Notes: generated by a model not told the origin, from the sequence alone. DNA of 64,000 bases from Salibacterium halotolerans (GCF_900115625.1 NZ_FOXD01000003.1:1-64000); one strand, 5' to 3'. Numbered from the stretch's first letter, positions 40,377 to 49,891 are shown. Program-made: numbers and translations.

Positions 40377-42785
40377 ATGTCTATTCGAGATCTTTCGGTA
40401 GGAATTACATGGGATATAGATGATCGAGCGTTAAGGCGGGCTGATCAAACCACAGATGATTATATCGAAAGTATCAAACGCGGCGATCGAGCAATCGGTG
40501 ATCTGGATGACACCATGCAGGATGCAGGACAATCCATGACTCGAGAACTTCGCGGCGTTGGCAATTCTGCGGACAGGCTTTCTTCTAATATCGATGACAT
40601 ATCCGATCCGACGCTCAGCGGAAGGCAGGCTGTCAGTCAGTTAGACAATGTGCAGAGCGAAGCAGAAGACACGTCAAGCAGTATTCGAGGTGTTCCAGAC
40701 CCGGAACTAAGCGGCGCGCGCGCCTCCGGCAACTTGGATAACGTTCGCGAATCCGCGGAAAAAGCAGGAAATGAGATAAGGAATCTTCCTGACGCTGACG
40801 TCGGCACAGGTGAAGCTGAGTCAAAATTAGACCGCCTACAAGAAAAAGCTGATGCAGTGAGTACTGCTTTAGGCGGTTTAGGTGGAGCTGCCGCTGGTTC
40901 GATGGCAGGTAGTGAAATCACATCTTTAGCTCAAGTGCCGAGAGAGCTCCAAGCGAGCCTCGGAGTAGATGAGAAATCAGCCGAAAAGCTTTCTGAGGAA
41001 GTCCAAGACATTTGGACAAATATTACGTCGCTGACTCAGCAGCAGGCAACAGAGGCTGTCGCAGCATCCAATCGGTATTTTGAGGCAACAGGAGAAAAAG
41101 CTGGTGATCTCGGCACGTCTATCGGTCTTTTGGAACAGCAAACGACTGCCGGGATGAATGAAATAGCCCGGTCAGCCCAACTGTTGCAGAGTCGCTTCGA
41201 TGACATTGAAACATCTGAAGAAGCCTTTAAAATGCTAACCGGAGCATCGCAACGACTGGATGATGCTACATTCGGGAATTTAATCGATCAGATGAACGAA
41301 TACACCGTCAACATTGCGAAAGCAGGAGTGAGTGGGGAAAACTTCTTTGGGGCTATGGTAGCCGGTGGTGAAAAAAGCGGATACGTGATGGATCGTCTTG
41401 GTGAATCGCTGAATTCTGAACTAATCCCCAATATTAAAGACGGCGAAAAAGCCACCATGGATGCTTTAAAAACACTAGGCGATTCGGAACAACAAGCGAA
41501 CAAATGGAGAAAAGCACTACTTAAAGGTGGCGAAGACGGTCAAAAAGCTTTGTCGTCTATCATCGGTGAATTGAGCGATGTAAAGAAAGAAGGGGAACAA
41601 GCAGCGCTGGGCGGCGAACTATTCGGAGAAATATATCGCGAACAGCAGGCCGCGCTAAATCCAATACTGAGTGATATGAGCGAAGGATTTGAAGGCGTGG
41701 GAAATGATGTCGAGAGTTTGGAAAAAAGAAATGAAGGTGCTGTGAATTGGATTACGAAAAAATGGAGGGGCGCTTTTTCTGCGATTGATCAGTCAACAGG
41801 GGGTATTGGGTCGGCTATAACAGAAACATTCGGAGCAGCTCTTCCTTATGTAACTGGGTTAATCGGAAGCTTTGTTGGCGCCGGAGGTCTCGGCAAAATC
41901 GGGCCTGCTGCATCTAAAGCGCGTGAAAAGTTAGGAGGAGCCGCACGAGGTGTCGGTCGATTCGCCGGAAAGATAGGACGGGGCATTGGGACAGTTGCCC
42001 GGTTCTCTGCAAAGTTGGGTATTGTTATCGGAAGAGATCTCCTGCAATTCGGGAGAGGAATCGGCAAGGCCGGCCTATCTGTACTGAAGTTCGGCTGGCG
42101 TGTCACGAAGCTATTCACACCATTAGGGTGGCTGATCACCCTTGCTATTGATGTAGGCTCAACCATCGTCAAGAACTGGGATCAAATCACTGCAAGTGCC
42201 GGGGAGGCTGATACAGCGATCGGAGGATTCTTCCGGGGTATGTGGACGGCCGCAAAGCTCTACATTAATAAAACCATCGAGCGTATTAACTGGCTAATTG
42301 GAGCCATTAATAAAATACCGCTTATCGATATACCGGATATACCAAAGATGAATATCACCAACCCTTCCGGCGGTGGCTCCAGCGGCAGCTCTCTCCAATC
42401 TTTAGGGCAGTCAAATCAAAGTAGTTTGTTGACTTCGACCCCGGAACTGATAGCGAATACGCCCCAAATGGCGAAAGGCGGTCTCGTTACTGGACCAACT
42501 CAAGCGATTGTTGGAGAAGGCGGTGACGAGGAAGTTGTCGCACCGTTGAATGAACGTGTATATCAACGCATAGGCGAAGGGATAAAAAGCGCTTCTTCAT
42601 CCGGTGGAGAATTTAGTCGAAACTCTTCTGCTCAAACCGTTCAGTACATGCCCCATGTAGAAGTCAAAGCGTATGGACGTGCTACAGATTATGATAAACG
42701 CACATTTAAGCAGTGGATGTTTGAAACGCTTGATGAACACTATGAGAACATGCGTATCATCAATCCGATGCCGATAGAGAGGTGA
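40377..42785 (+). CDS. Tail tape-measure protein
   Basis: The 802-residue protein has an N-terminal coiled-coil region with about three copies of a 32-residue repeat (DPTLSGRQAVSQLDNVQSEA, DPELSGARASGNLDNVRESA, DADVGTGEAESKLDRLQEKA), hydrophobic helices in the centre (WLITLAIDVGSTIV) and the usual C-terminal MAKGGLVTGPTQAIVGEGGDEEVVAPL. It sets tail length. ATG at 40377 has AAGGAGG seven bases upstream. Confidence 0.93.
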   Translation: MSIRDLSVGITWDIDDRALRRADQTTDDYIESIKRGDRAIGDLDDTMQDAGQSMTRELRGVGNSADRLSSNIDDISDPTLSGRQAVSQLDNVQSEAEDTSSSIRGVPDPELSGARASGNLDNVRESAEKAGNEIRNLPDADVGTGEAESKLDRLQEKADAVSTALGGLGGAAAGSMAGSEITSLAQVPRELQASLGVDEKSAEKLSEEVQDIWTNITSLTQQQATEAVAASNRYFEATGEKAGDLGTSIGLLEQQTTAGMNEIARSAQLLQSRFDDIETSEEAFKMLTGASQRLDDATFGNLIDQMNEYTVNIAKAGVSGENFFGAMVAGGEKSGYVMDRLGESLNSELIPNIKDGEKATMDALKTLGDSEQQANKWRKALLKGGEDGQKALSSIIGELSDVKKEGEQAALGGELFGEIYREQQAALNPILSDMSEGFEGVGNDVESLEKRNEGAVNWITKKWRGAFSAIDQSTGGIGSAITETFGAALPYVTGLIGSFVGAGGLGKIGPAASKAREKLGGAARGVGRFAGKIGRGIGTVARFSAKLGIVIGRDLLQFGRGIGKAGLSVLKFGWRVTKLFTPLGWLITLAIDVGSTIVKNWDQITASAGEADTAIGGFFRGMWTAAKLYINKTIERINWLIGAINKIPLIDIPDIPKMNITNPSGGGSSGSSLQSLGQSNQSSLLTSTPELIANTPQMAKGGLVTGPTQAIVGEGGDEEVVAPLNERVYQRIGEGIKSASSSGGEFSRNSSAQTVQYMPHVEVKAYGRATDYDKRTFKQWMFETLDEHYENMRIINPMPIER

Positions 42786-42789
42786 TTTT

Positions 42790-43227
42790 ATGCCGGCAAC
42801 CCTTGGAACCGTCCGACTGGATACCGTGGAACAGGATGAACCTGAACGAGAAGCAGAAATAACGGAATACGCCGTAGAGAAACGCGCTAATATGGCCGAC
42901 CATGTGCGCATGAAGCCGCAGACGATAAGTATATCCGGGGTCATCGTTGGACCGGATGCTGCGTCTCGCATGGTGCAGCTGGAAAAGTATCAAAGTTCCG
43001 GCGAAATGATCCCATACCGGCATCGGATCAAGCGGCAGAAGGTACTGATCCAACAATTTAACAGCACCCACGGCACGAAAGTGGGGAACGGCCTGCAGTT
43101 TGATATCACCCTACGGGAAGTGACGCTGGCTGAATCCAGCAGCGTGGATCTGCTTTCCGTGGATGTCAGTTCCCAGGTCAAGGATATCGACAACTTAGGT
43201 CGGCAGCAAGTACAGGAGGGATCCTAA
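42790..43227 (+). CDS. Baseplate/tail protein (YqbP-position, no LysM)
   Basis: The 145-residue beta-rich protein (EITEYAVEKRANMADHVRMKPQTISISGVI) resembles the N-terminal part of Dit-like or YqbP-type tail proteins; no LysM domain is present. It follows the tape measure, where baseplate hub components begin. Confidence 0.6.
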   Translation: MPATLGTVRLDTVEQDEPEREAEITEYAVEKRANMADHVRMKPQTISISGVIVGPDAASRMVQLEKYQSSGEMIPYRHRIKRQKVLIQQFNSTHGTKVGNGLQFDITLREVTLAESSSVDLLSVDVSSQVKDIDNLGRQQVQEGS

Positions 43228-43547
43228 TGGCGTACCTTCCTTTTTTTCGTGACCAGGTCCCGTTTTCGTATGAAATCGAACTGGCTGGAGCAACATTCGA
43301 GCTGGAATATCACTACAACAGCAAGCATGATTACTACACCGTAGATTTAAGAAGGAATGGAGAGATACTGGCTGCAGGTCAGAAAATCGTGTACGGGAAG
43401 CCTCTATTTGATGATTACGTGAATGAGGACTTTCCAGAGGTGACAATAGTACCGAGGGATCCGTCCGGAAACAACACAGAAGTGAATCGGGAGACGCTCG
43501 GGCAAACGGTGTTTTTGATGATTGAGGACGGTGAAGGTGATGCCTAA
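43227..43547 (+). CDS. Baseplate plug protein
   Basis: The 106-residue protein (VPFSYEIELAGATFELEYHYNSKHDYYTVDLRRNGE, VYGKPLFDD, DPSGNNTEVNRETLGQTVFLMI) fits the phage baseplate plug family. Start overlaps the preceding stop by one base. It probably closes the tube tip before contraction. Confidence 0.75.
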   Translation: MAYLPFFRDQVPFSYEIELAGATFELEYHYNSKHDYYTVDLRRNGEILAAGQKIVYGKPLFDDYVNEDFPEVTIVPRDPSGNNTEVNRETLGQTVFLMIEDGEGDA

Positions 43548-44343
43548 ATACAGCTTTATGCGGAAAACAGAACTGATTGTAAAGGATCGCAAGTTTCATT
43601 CGGATGACTTTGCGGTCTTTTTTGATGTTCCATTTTCCGATGAAGAAGAAGCAGAAGTGGTAGAAATCGAGATATACAACCTGTCGGAAAGCACCTTGAA
43701 CAACATGAGTAAGGGGGATGCCGTCATTCTCAATGCCGGATACGAGGGAGATGTTGGAGCCATTCTGCTGGGCGTGCTCCAAAAGAAGAACACAGAGTGG
43801 GACGGTACCGATAAGCTCACAACTTTGAAATGCACCGATGCCAGCGAGGCATGGACCAAGCAAACAATCTCGAAGTCGTATAAGAAAGGCATACGCGGCT
43901 CTTATATCTTGCAAGACCTCGCAAATGAATTAGGGGTGGAAATCGGAGCTATATCGCTGCCAAATGACAAGGTATATGCCAGAGGGCGTAGCGTCAGTGG
44001 AAGTATCACGTATGTGATGCAAAAGGTTGCGATAGATTGTGGTGCTACAGTACGTGTCACGAGAGGGAAGGTTTTTATTCGTGATCCGAGATACGGTGAT
44101 GAAACATCGTTCCTCCTGTCGCCCGAACATGGCCTTGTGGGTACGCCAGAACGCTTCGAAGAAGAAAGCGAAGATGGAGAGACAGTGAAAGGTTGGAATG
44201 TCACCTGCCTGCTCAATCATCGACTTGCTGAAGGGCTTCATGTACGCGTAGCGTCCAGCACAGCAAATGGCCGGTACCGGATTCGAAAAGGCACACACAA
44301 AGCAACAGACTCTGATTTTGTCACGGAAATGGAGGTGGTGTAA
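43540..44343 (+). CDS. Baseplate hub protein (gpD-like)
   Basis: The 267-residue protein has the gp27/late-control-D pattern (ETQIEIYNLSEST-like: VVEIEIYNLSESTLNNMSKGD, LLGVLQKKNTEWDG, GWNVTCLLNHRLAEGLHVRVAS). It forms the trimeric hub that carries the spike. ATG at 43540 overlaps the plug gene end. Confidence 0.8.
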   Translation: MPKYSFMRKTELIVKDRKFHSDDFAVFFDVPFSDEEEAEVVEIEIYNLSESTLNNMSKGDAVILNAGYEGDVGAILLGVLQKKNTEWDGTDKLTTLKCTDASEAWTKQTISKSYKKGIRGSYILQDLANELGVEIGAISLPNDKVYARGRSVSGSITYVMQKVAIDCGATVRVTRGKVFIRDPRYGDETSFLLSPEHGLVGTPERFEEESEDGETVKGWNVTCLLNHRLAEGLHVRVASSTANGRYRIRKGTHKATDSDFVTEMEVV

Positions 44344-44765
44344 TGCGCGGAGATACCTATTTAAAAAAGTTTGTAGATTCCAAACTGCTTGAGACTCATA
44401 CCGCTATGCCATGCCGGGTGGAAAGCTTCGAGAACGGAAAAGCGGAACTGCAACCGTTATTTAAGCGCAAAGAAAAAGGCAAGGAAGCTGAAAGCCATCC
44501 TCCTATTTTAGAAGCGCACGCAGTCTCCCAGCGATTCATCATCAAAGATAAGTACGTGTCGTCGGTAAGCTCAGAGCACGCCTTGTCGTACACCGAGGAA
44601 GAAATCGAAAGGGAAGTGACACCGGTCTACAAGAAAGGGGACATCGTGTATGTCGTCTTTGCGGAACGCGCTCTTGATAATGTGATATCGGGGAGTGAAG
44701 CTGATCCGGAGTTCAGCCGGCACCATGCCTTAGAAGATGCTGTGATTGTGGGTCTGATCCAATGA
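44343..44765 (+). CDS. Baseplate spike, Gp138-like OB-fold
   Basis: The sequence (AMPCRVESFENGKAELQPLFKRK, YKKGDIVYVVFAERALDNVISG, HALEDAVIVGLI) fits the Gp138 N-terminal family of membrane-puncturing spikes. Start lies on the hub stop codon. No extra C-terminal needle is present. Confidence 0.82.
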   Translation: MRGDTYLKKFVDSKLLETHTAMPCRVESFENGKAELQPLFKRKEKGKEAESHPPILEAHAVSQRFIIKDKYVSSVSSEHALSYTEEEIEREVTPVYKKGDIVYVVFAERALDNVISGSEADPEFSRHHALEDAVIVGLIQ

Positions 44766-45118
44766 AGGCGTTGAAGGTAGACAAACAAACCGGCGACCTA
44801 GCGATGGAGAACGGTGATTTTGTTTGGATTGAAGATCATGAGGAACTACTGCAGGAAATACGGTCCGTACTAAAAACAGCGCTGGAGGAATGGTTTCTCG
44901 ATCCAATGTTCGGAACGGAGTACGAAGCGATTCAAGGAAAGGATATTTCGGACGATGATGTAACGCAGACCATTTATGACGCGCTTGAGCAAGTCGAACG
45001 AGTAACAGCAGTAACAGACATACAGATTGAGCGGGACGGCGAGCGGCAGCTTTCCGTCTTTTTTCGTTGCTACGCGGGAGAAGAAGAAGTCACCGGGACG
45101 GAGGTGATGAACCTATGA
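44762..45118 (+). CDS. Baseplate wedge, gp25-like (DUF2634)
   Basis: TGDLAMENGDFVWIEDHEELLQEIRSVLKTALEEWFLDPMFG is typical of gp25/DUF2634 wedge proteins (XkdS-like). It joins the sheath to the wedge ring. Starts overlap on both sides (ATGA). Confidence 0.88.
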   Translation: MKALKVDKQTGDLAMENGDFVWIEDHEELLQEIRSVLKTALEEWFLDPMFGTEYEAIQGKDISDDDVTQTIYDALEQVERVTAVTDIQIERDGERQLSVFFRCYAGEEEVTGTEVMNL

Positions 45119-46257
45119 GTATGCTTGATAAGAATGGATTCAAGCGAAAACGATATGCGGACATTGTAGCGTCGCTGGAGAATCGAGCAAAAGAGAAGAT
45201 GGGGGAAAGCACAAACCTGTCGCCGAAGCAATTCCTCGGTATTTTTCTCCGCGTCATTGCGTGGATCCTGTCTCTATTTGCTCAAGACCTTGAGGATACG
45301 TATAATGCTGCATTTGTTGAAACCTCGGAAGGCATTGCGTTGAATCGGAATGCCAAAAGGCAAGGGGCAAGGAGGTCAGGCCCTTTACGATCCACTGGGG
45401 AAATTGAAATAACTGGTGAAGAAAGCACGACCGTTGATTCCGGTTTTGTGGTTGAAACGAGCCGCAGTATACGGTTCCGGACAACCGAGAGTGTAACAAT
45501 TCCCTCGAGTGGCACGGTGACAGCGGCGATTGAAGCTGTAGAGAGAGGGCAGCAAGGCAACGTTAATACCGGGGATATAACGGAAATCGTAAATCCATCA
45601 CCTGGTATCGACAGTGTAACCAACCCGGAAGCAACGTCTGGCGGGCGTGACCGGGAGAGCGACGAAGAACTTCGGGAACGTTTAGACCGAGCCCGTTCGA
45701 AAGAGAATCGACTTGTGTTCAACTTGCTTGATGTACCGGGCGTCCGGGATGTTTATCTGGACTCAAATGAAACGAGCAGTACGTCCGATGGCATTCCTCC
45801 TAAAAGCATTGAACCGGTCGTATGGGGTGGCGCTGAACAAGATATTGTGGAGACGATCATGCGCTATAAATCAGGCGGCATTCAGTCTTATGGAGACACT
45901 GAAGTAACTGTCCAGGACAGCAAAGGAAAAGATCAGGTGATTGGGTATTCCCGGCCGAGCATTGTCGATGTCTATGTGAATGTCACGCTGAGCGGGATAG
46001 CTGATCAGGATGCCATTCGAGCGAATATCATTGAATACATTGGCGGTCAGGATGCAGACGGCACCGAATATGACGGCCTTGGCATCAAGGAAGATGTGAT
46101 TGCCTTTCAGGCTCTCATGGCAGCCGGTAGAAACAGCAGCGCCGAAGATATCAGCATTGAGCTCTCGATAGATGGATCCACGTATTCGTATGACAACATC
46201 ACGATTAATCAACGCCAGTACGCGCGCACGGACGCGGACAAGGTGGTGTTTCAATGA
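45115..46257 (+). CDS. Baseplate J-like protein
   Basis: The 380-residue protein matches gpJ/XkdT wedge proteins: LQFLGIFLRVIAWILS-like NLSPKQFLGIFLRVIAWILS, RQGARRSGPLRSTGEIEITG, PGIDSVTNPEATSGGRDRESDEELRERL. ATG at 45115 overlaps the wedge gene stop by four bases. Confidence 0.92.
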   Translation: MSMLDKNGFKRKRYADIVASLENRAKEKMGESTNLSPKQFLGIFLRVIAWILSLFAQDLEDTYNAAFVETSEGIALNRNAKRQGARRSGPLRSTGEIEITGEESTTVDSGFVVETSRSIRFRTTESVTIPSSGTVTAAIEAVERGQQGNVNTGDITEIVNPSPGIDSVTNPEATSGGRDRESDEELRERLDRARSKENRLVFNLLDVPGVRDVYLDSNETSSTSDGIPPKSIEPVVWGGAEQDIVETIMRYKSGGIQSYGDTEVTVQDSKGKDQVIGYSRPSIVDVYVNVTLSGIADQDAIRANIIEYIGGQDADGTEYDGLGIKEDVIAFQALMAAGRNSSAEDISIELSIDGSTYSYDNITINQRQYARTDADKVVFQ

Positions 46258-47072
46258 CCCTAGCTGAGAAGATGTTGTCATGGATCACCGATAGGTACAC
46301 CAAACGACCTGATTCCAATATTGCCAAGCTGATGGCTGTCGTAGGAGAGGAAATACAGGAGAAATTGTTTGATACTCGGGACGCCATCGTTTATTACCAA
46401 GATATCGATAATGCAGAGGGTAAAGTCCTCGATCGGTTCGGACAGGATGTAGGCCAGCAACGGAACGGCATGGATGATCAGTCGTACCGGTACATGATCA
46501 AGACGAAGGACAGTGCCAATTTCAGTAACGGCGACATTGAGACGATCAACGAAATCATGGATAACCTGCTCGGTGACGCATACAAAGGGCTGGCTGAATG
46601 CTGGCGGTACGAAAAGTACGATAACGAGCCCGCAGCCCTTGTTCTGTTGTACGAGACAGATATCTTCACCCCGCAGCTTAAATTTGATGGCACAGCTAAG
46701 TTCGATGGAACGTATCTGTTTTCCGGAAACAAAGGCGGTCAGTTTGCGACGGCCGCGATTGAAAATGTTCGAACATCAATCCGTCGTATCGTGCAGGACG
46801 GGATCCGGATATATTTCGGCGTGCCAATTGAAGCAGCATATCAGGACATCATTGCATACAGCACCTTAATCGTTCCGAGGATATCCAAAGCATATGCGCT
46901 GCCGATCAACTATGAATCCAGTTTTCATGTACAAAGGGATACGCAAATCACCAAAGCGCTCAAGTTCGACGGGAGCGCTTCTTTTAATGGTGTTCATCAA
47001 TTTGATGGGGAGAGAGCGCCTACGGAGTACGGCATCCGAATGATGATCAACGGAGAGGAGGTTGAAGCATGA
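46254..47072 (+). CDS. Tail protein of the gpI/YmfQ position
   Basis: The N-terminal half (MLSWITDRYTKRPDSNIAKLMAVVGEEIQE, LDRFGQDVGQQRNGMDDQSYRYMIKTKDSANFSNGDIETINEIM) fits proteins that join baseplate to fibres. The C-terminal half repeats FDGTAKFDGTYLFSG and FDGSASFNGVHQFDG, a beta motif typical of fibre-attachment parts. Confidence 0.78.
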   Translation: MTLAEKMLSWITDRYTKRPDSNIAKLMAVVGEEIQEKLFDTRDAIVYYQDIDNAEGKVLDRFGQDVGQQRNGMDDQSYRYMIKTKDSANFSNGDIETINEIMDNLLGDAYKGLAECWRYEKYDNEPAALVLLYETDIFTPQLKFDGTAKFDGTYLFSGNKGGQFATAAIENVRTSIRRIVQDGIRIYFGVPIEAAYQDIIAYSTLIVPRISKAYALPINYESSFHVQRDTQITKALKFDGSASFNGVHQFDGERAPTEYGIRMMINGEEVEA

Positions 47073-47179
47073 ATGTGAATACCAAACCAACCTATCATGT
47101 CGAGGTCAAAGAAAGGAAGGTGACACAGGATGGCGGTAAAGAAAGCTGTAGCAACAACCCGAAGAACGAAAAGCGCTGA
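47069..47179 (+). CDS. 36-residue overlapping small frame
   Basis: The frame begins with an ATGA overlap and has GGAGAGGAGG upstream, which favours translation. It gives MNVNTKPTYHVEVKERKVTQ and 16 more residues, but its 3' half overlaps the next gene in another frame. It may be a coupling leader. Confidence 0.35.
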   Translation: MNVNTKPTYHVEVKERKVTQDGGKESCSNNPKNEKR

Positions 47180-47513
47180 GGCATCGGCCGGTGTTGATGT
47201 GTTGACTGCAATCGTTCAAGTCGGTTGGGGTGACGGCGGCCACGATTCAAGCACTGGTGATGTGAATGATCCGGATCCAAATGGAACGCAGGCACCAGGC
47301 GAATTTCTGGTCAAAGATATCGAGAATGCAACGGTAGATGGAACGAACGCTGTGATTGAAGTGGTGCTCTCCGCAGACGAAGGAAACGGCCGGAATATAT
47401 CATCGGTTGCTCTCTATGACGAGGACGCGGACCCTGTGGTATTCGTGAACTTTTCGCCAAAGGGGAAAGACCAAGACACCATAATTGAGATCGATCTTAC
47501 CGAAGAACATTAA
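47130..47513 (+). CDS. Tail fibre-associated protein
   Basis: The 127-residue protein (LTAIVQVGWGDGGHD, VIEVVLSADEGNGRNISSVALYDEDADPVVFVNFSPKGKDQ) resembles N-terminal tail-collar fibre modules. It lies between the gpI-like gene and the fibre. AAGGAAGGTG precedes the ATG. Confidence 0.65.
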   Translation: MAVKKAVATTRRTKSAEASAGVDVLTAIVQVGWGDGGHDSSTGDVNDPDPNGTQAPGEFLVKDIENATVDGTNAVIEVVLSADEGNGRNISSVALYDEDADPVVFVNFSPKGKDQDTIIEIDLTEEH

Positions 47514-47525
47514 AGGAGGGATATT

Positions 47526-48533
47526 GTGGCCTATCATCCGATTCAAGATCCAAAGAAGTATAACCAACAGTTAAGGCAGATCGAAACAACCGATGATGTC
47601 CATCCAGATGTGGTAAATCCATTATTCAAACAGCTAATAAACAATGACGCGTACCTGAAAGAAGAAATCGAGGCCCTAGACCATTTCCGGTTGGTATCTG
47701 CAACGTACGACAGCGAAGATGATGCTCTGATTGTCACTATTGGCGGGGGCAGAGCAAACTTTTTAGGTGTCATGGATGTAAGAGAGGAAGACGAAATTCG
47801 ATTATCCTCACCTTCTATCAACACGGATTATTACATCTCTTTATTGACGGGAGGAGGAACGTCACTAACGGCTGGGGAGGAAGTTGATAACCCGGATAGT
47901 ATACTCATTCATAAAATTTCAACGGGAGACCCGGTAAGTAATATTACAACAGAAGATAGACGAGGTGGATTGTCGGGGGCAGCTGCGCAGATGGTAAAGA
48001 AACAGTTTGATGCGCATAGTTCCGAAGATACGACAGACGCGCACCTTGCAACAAACATCGGGTTTTCGGACTCTAATTTCTCTGCCGTAAATGTCGCTGA
48101 GGCCTTACAGGAGCTTGGGGAAATAGAAGAAGAAGGTAGTAATCAAAATGGAGAATATATACGATATAAGAACGGTATACAGATATGTCATGCGTTTGGA
48201 AGATGCTATTTTTATGAAGATAGAGGTAGCCCTATTGTTTTTGACAGAATAACCGCTTCTGGACATGTAGACGCGACTTGGACATATCCCGCTTCGTTTG
48301 CTGATATATTCGCATCTCCTTCGTTTTATGTTCGTGGTCTGATGACGAGCTATACAGGTTTCCGAACTGGATACGATGCAATTCATACAGGTTACATTAT
48401 GAATTTTTCTCCGAAGGTTAATAATGCCGGAATCAGTATAGGGAATCAGAATGTTACCTTTTATGACGATAGAGAAACTGGGGAATATGTAGGAATTCGG
48501 CTTTATGCTTTATTGATAGGAAGGTGGAAATAA
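47526..48533 (+). CDS. Tail fibre/receptor-binding protein
   Basis: The N-terminal region (HPIQDPKKYNQQLRQIETTDDVHPDVVNPLFKQL) attaches to the baseplate; a DAHSSEDTTDAHLATNIGFS hinge follows, and the last 130 residues form a beta domain with YIRYKNGIQICHAFGRCYF, which is common in receptor-binding heads. The 3' part is more AT-rich than the 5' part, suggesting exchange of the head domain. GTG start, AAAGGAGGG upstream. Confidence 0.78.
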   Translation: MAYHPIQDPKKYNQQLRQIETTDDVHPDVVNPLFKQLINNDAYLKEEIEALDHFRLVSATYDSEDDALIVTIGGGRANFLGVMDVREEDEIRLSSPSINTDYYISLLTGGGTSLTAGEEVDNPDSILIHKISTGDPVSNITTEDRRGGLSGAAAQMVKKQFDAHSSEDTTDAHLATNIGFSDSNFSAVNVAEALQELGEIEEEGSNQNGEYIRYKNGIQICHAFGRCYFYEDRGSPIVFDRITASGHVDATWTYPASFADIFASPSFYVRGLMTSYTGFRTGYDAIHTGYIMNFSPKVNNAGISIGNQNVTFYDDRETGEYVGIRLYALLIGRWK

Positions 48534-48838
48534 TGAAAATTTTCTTTAGTCCCCAGCGCTCAGATAAAAAAGTTTCATACAAATTCGATGAACAAAATGA
48601 GATAGTAACAGCTACAGTTGATGGGAACGAAGATGCCATCGACCTTTCAGACTTCCCAGAAGGTGCACGATTTGAAGGAGTATCAGAAGACTCTATATGG
48701 AATTCCTTGCTCAGTAAAGTAGAGAGGAAAAATGGGGAAATATATTTAACTGTAATGAACTATATCGGAGCGGGTGCTTCGGAATTAGAGCGCTTTCCAT
48801 CGTGGAAAGACGCGAAGGATGTGAATAATGATGGCTGA
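48533..48838 (+). CDS. Hypothetical fibre-linked protein
   Basis: The 101-residue acidic protein (MKIFFSPQRSDKKVSYKFDE..., FPEGARFEGVSEDSIWNSLL) starts on the fibre stop codon. It is probably a fibre chaperone or accessory; similar proteins follow fibre genes in other Bacillus phages. Confidence 0.6.
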   Translation: MKIFFSPQRSDKKVSYKFDEQNEIVTATVDGNEDAIDLSDFPEGARFEGVSEDSIWNSLLSKVERKNGEIYLTVMNYIGAGASELERFPSWKDAKDVNNDG

Positions 48839-49049
48839 GGTGTTTTGGAAAACACAAGAGCAAATACAAGAAGAAATTGAAAATAGACCACCTACAAATA
48901 TAGAAAAAATCGCTCAAACGCAGACGGATATTGAGATTGAAAACATGGAGCAAGGGCAAAAACAATCGGACTTGGAGATTGAAAGCATGAGACAAGGGCA
49001 GACACAGACGGACCTTGAATTAAGAATTACAGCATTGGAGGCGAAATAA
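48828..49049 (+). CDS. Small coiled-coil repeat protein
   Basis: The 73-residue protein has about three 14-residue repeats (TQTDIEIENMEQGQ, KQSDLEIESMRQGQ, TQTDLELRITALEA) and is predicted to be a coiled coil. It overlaps the preceding gene by 11 bases. It precedes XkdX, where short fibre or wedge helpers occur. Confidence 0.62.
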   Translation: MMAEVFWKTQEQIQEEIENRPPTNIEKIAQTQTDIEIENMEQGQKQSDLEIESMRQGQTQTDLELRITALEAK

Positions 49050-49050
49050 T

Positions 49051-49194
49051 ATGTTTGAATACTTGAAACAGCGCTATGAATGGAATTGGTGTCGGAAAGA
49101 CCAGCTTCAGCAATTTGTCGACCTGCAGGCTATCACCAAAGCAGATTATGAGACTATTACCGGCGAAACTTATCCAACTGAATCAAGCGCCTAG
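49051..49194 (+). CDS. xkdX: XkdX-family protein
   Basis: The 47-residue protein (WCRKDQLQQFVDLQAITKADYETITGE) matches the XkdX family that follows fibre genes in PBSX, skin and many phages. Its role is unknown. Start lies one base after the preceding stop; a terminator follows. Confidence 0.85.
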   Translation: MFEYLKQRYEWNWCRKDQLQQFVDLQAITKADYETITGETYPTESSA

Positions 49195-49233
49195 CGTGGC
49201 TTATGCGCACTAACTACAGCATCAAATATGAGG

Positions 49234-49262
49234 GAGTCTCCAAAAATGGAGGCTCTTTTTTA
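49234..49262 (+). terminator. Terminator between tail and lysis genes
   Basis: GAGTCTCC pairs with GGAGGCTC (one G-U) around a six-base A-rich loop, followed by seven T. It separates the structural and lysis cassettes. Confidence 0.75.
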
Positions 49263-49285
49263 ATTCTTTTAAAGGAGTGATCCAC

Positions 49286-49543
49286 ATGATCAAAAAACTG
49301 AAGAACCTAGAAGCAGGAACCGCCACAAGAACTGTACTCATGGCCGCAGCATTCATCAACCAGGGACTTGCATTGTTTGGCCACTCTCCACTGCCGATTG
49401 ATGAGCAGAATGTAGAAATGTTCGTGTCTTTTGTGTTCTCGGCTGTCACTGCTGTAGCTGCCTGGTGGAAAAACAACAACTTTACCGATTCCGCCAAGCA
49501 AGCGCAGAACTACCTGGACAGTATCAAGAAAGATAAGCAATAA
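49286..49543 (+). CDS. Holin (SPP1 family type)
   Basis: The 85-residue protein has two hydrophobic segments (VLMAAAFINQGLALFG and MFVSFVFSAVTAVAAWW) and a charged end (YLDSIKKDKQ), the plan of SPP1/phi-LC3-type holins. ATG at 49286 follows AAAGGAGTG. It forms membrane holes for endolysin release. Confidence 0.85.
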   Translation: MIKKLKNLEAGTATRTVLMAAAFINQGLALFGHSPLPIDEQNVEMFVSFVFSAVTAVAAWWKNNNFTDSAKQAQNYLDSIKKDKQ

Positions 49544-49566
49544 GACCTTGAAAAAGGGGGCTCAAG

Positions 49567-49881
49567 ATGAGTGATGAGCAAAAGAACAATGAGTGGTACA
49601 GCAACAAAGATCTGTTTGAGCAGCTGAACGATGTCCGGGCGGATTTCCATGGTCTCCGTACCGAGATGAAAGAAACACGAACAATGATTAAGCAGTACAA
49701 CGGACTCCGGGAAGAAGTTGGGGAAGTTCGTAATAAAATTGAGAAGGTAAAGGGTCAGGTTAATCAAATAGAAGCTCAGGCGCAGGGTCGTTCTAAAACG
49801 TGGGACGCGATTCGCGTATGGGGCGGCTGGATAGTAGGCGTTCTTGGAATGGCAGCAGCATATTTAAAACTGATCTTATAG
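49567..49881 (+). CDS. xhlA: XhlA-like membrane protein
   Basis: A coiled-coil region (FEQLNDVRADFHGLRTEMKE, GEVRNKIEKVKGQVNQIEAQ) ends in one membrane helix (GGWIVGVLGMAAAYLKLIL), as in XhlA of PBSX, which acts with the holin in lysis. Confidence 0.88.
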   Translation: MSDEQKNNEWYSNKDLFEQLNDVRADFHGLRTEMKETRTMIKQYNGLREEVGEVRNKIEKVKGQVNQIEAQAQGRSKTWDAIRVWGGWIVGVLGMAAAYLKLIL

Positions 49882-49891
49882 GAGGGATAGC

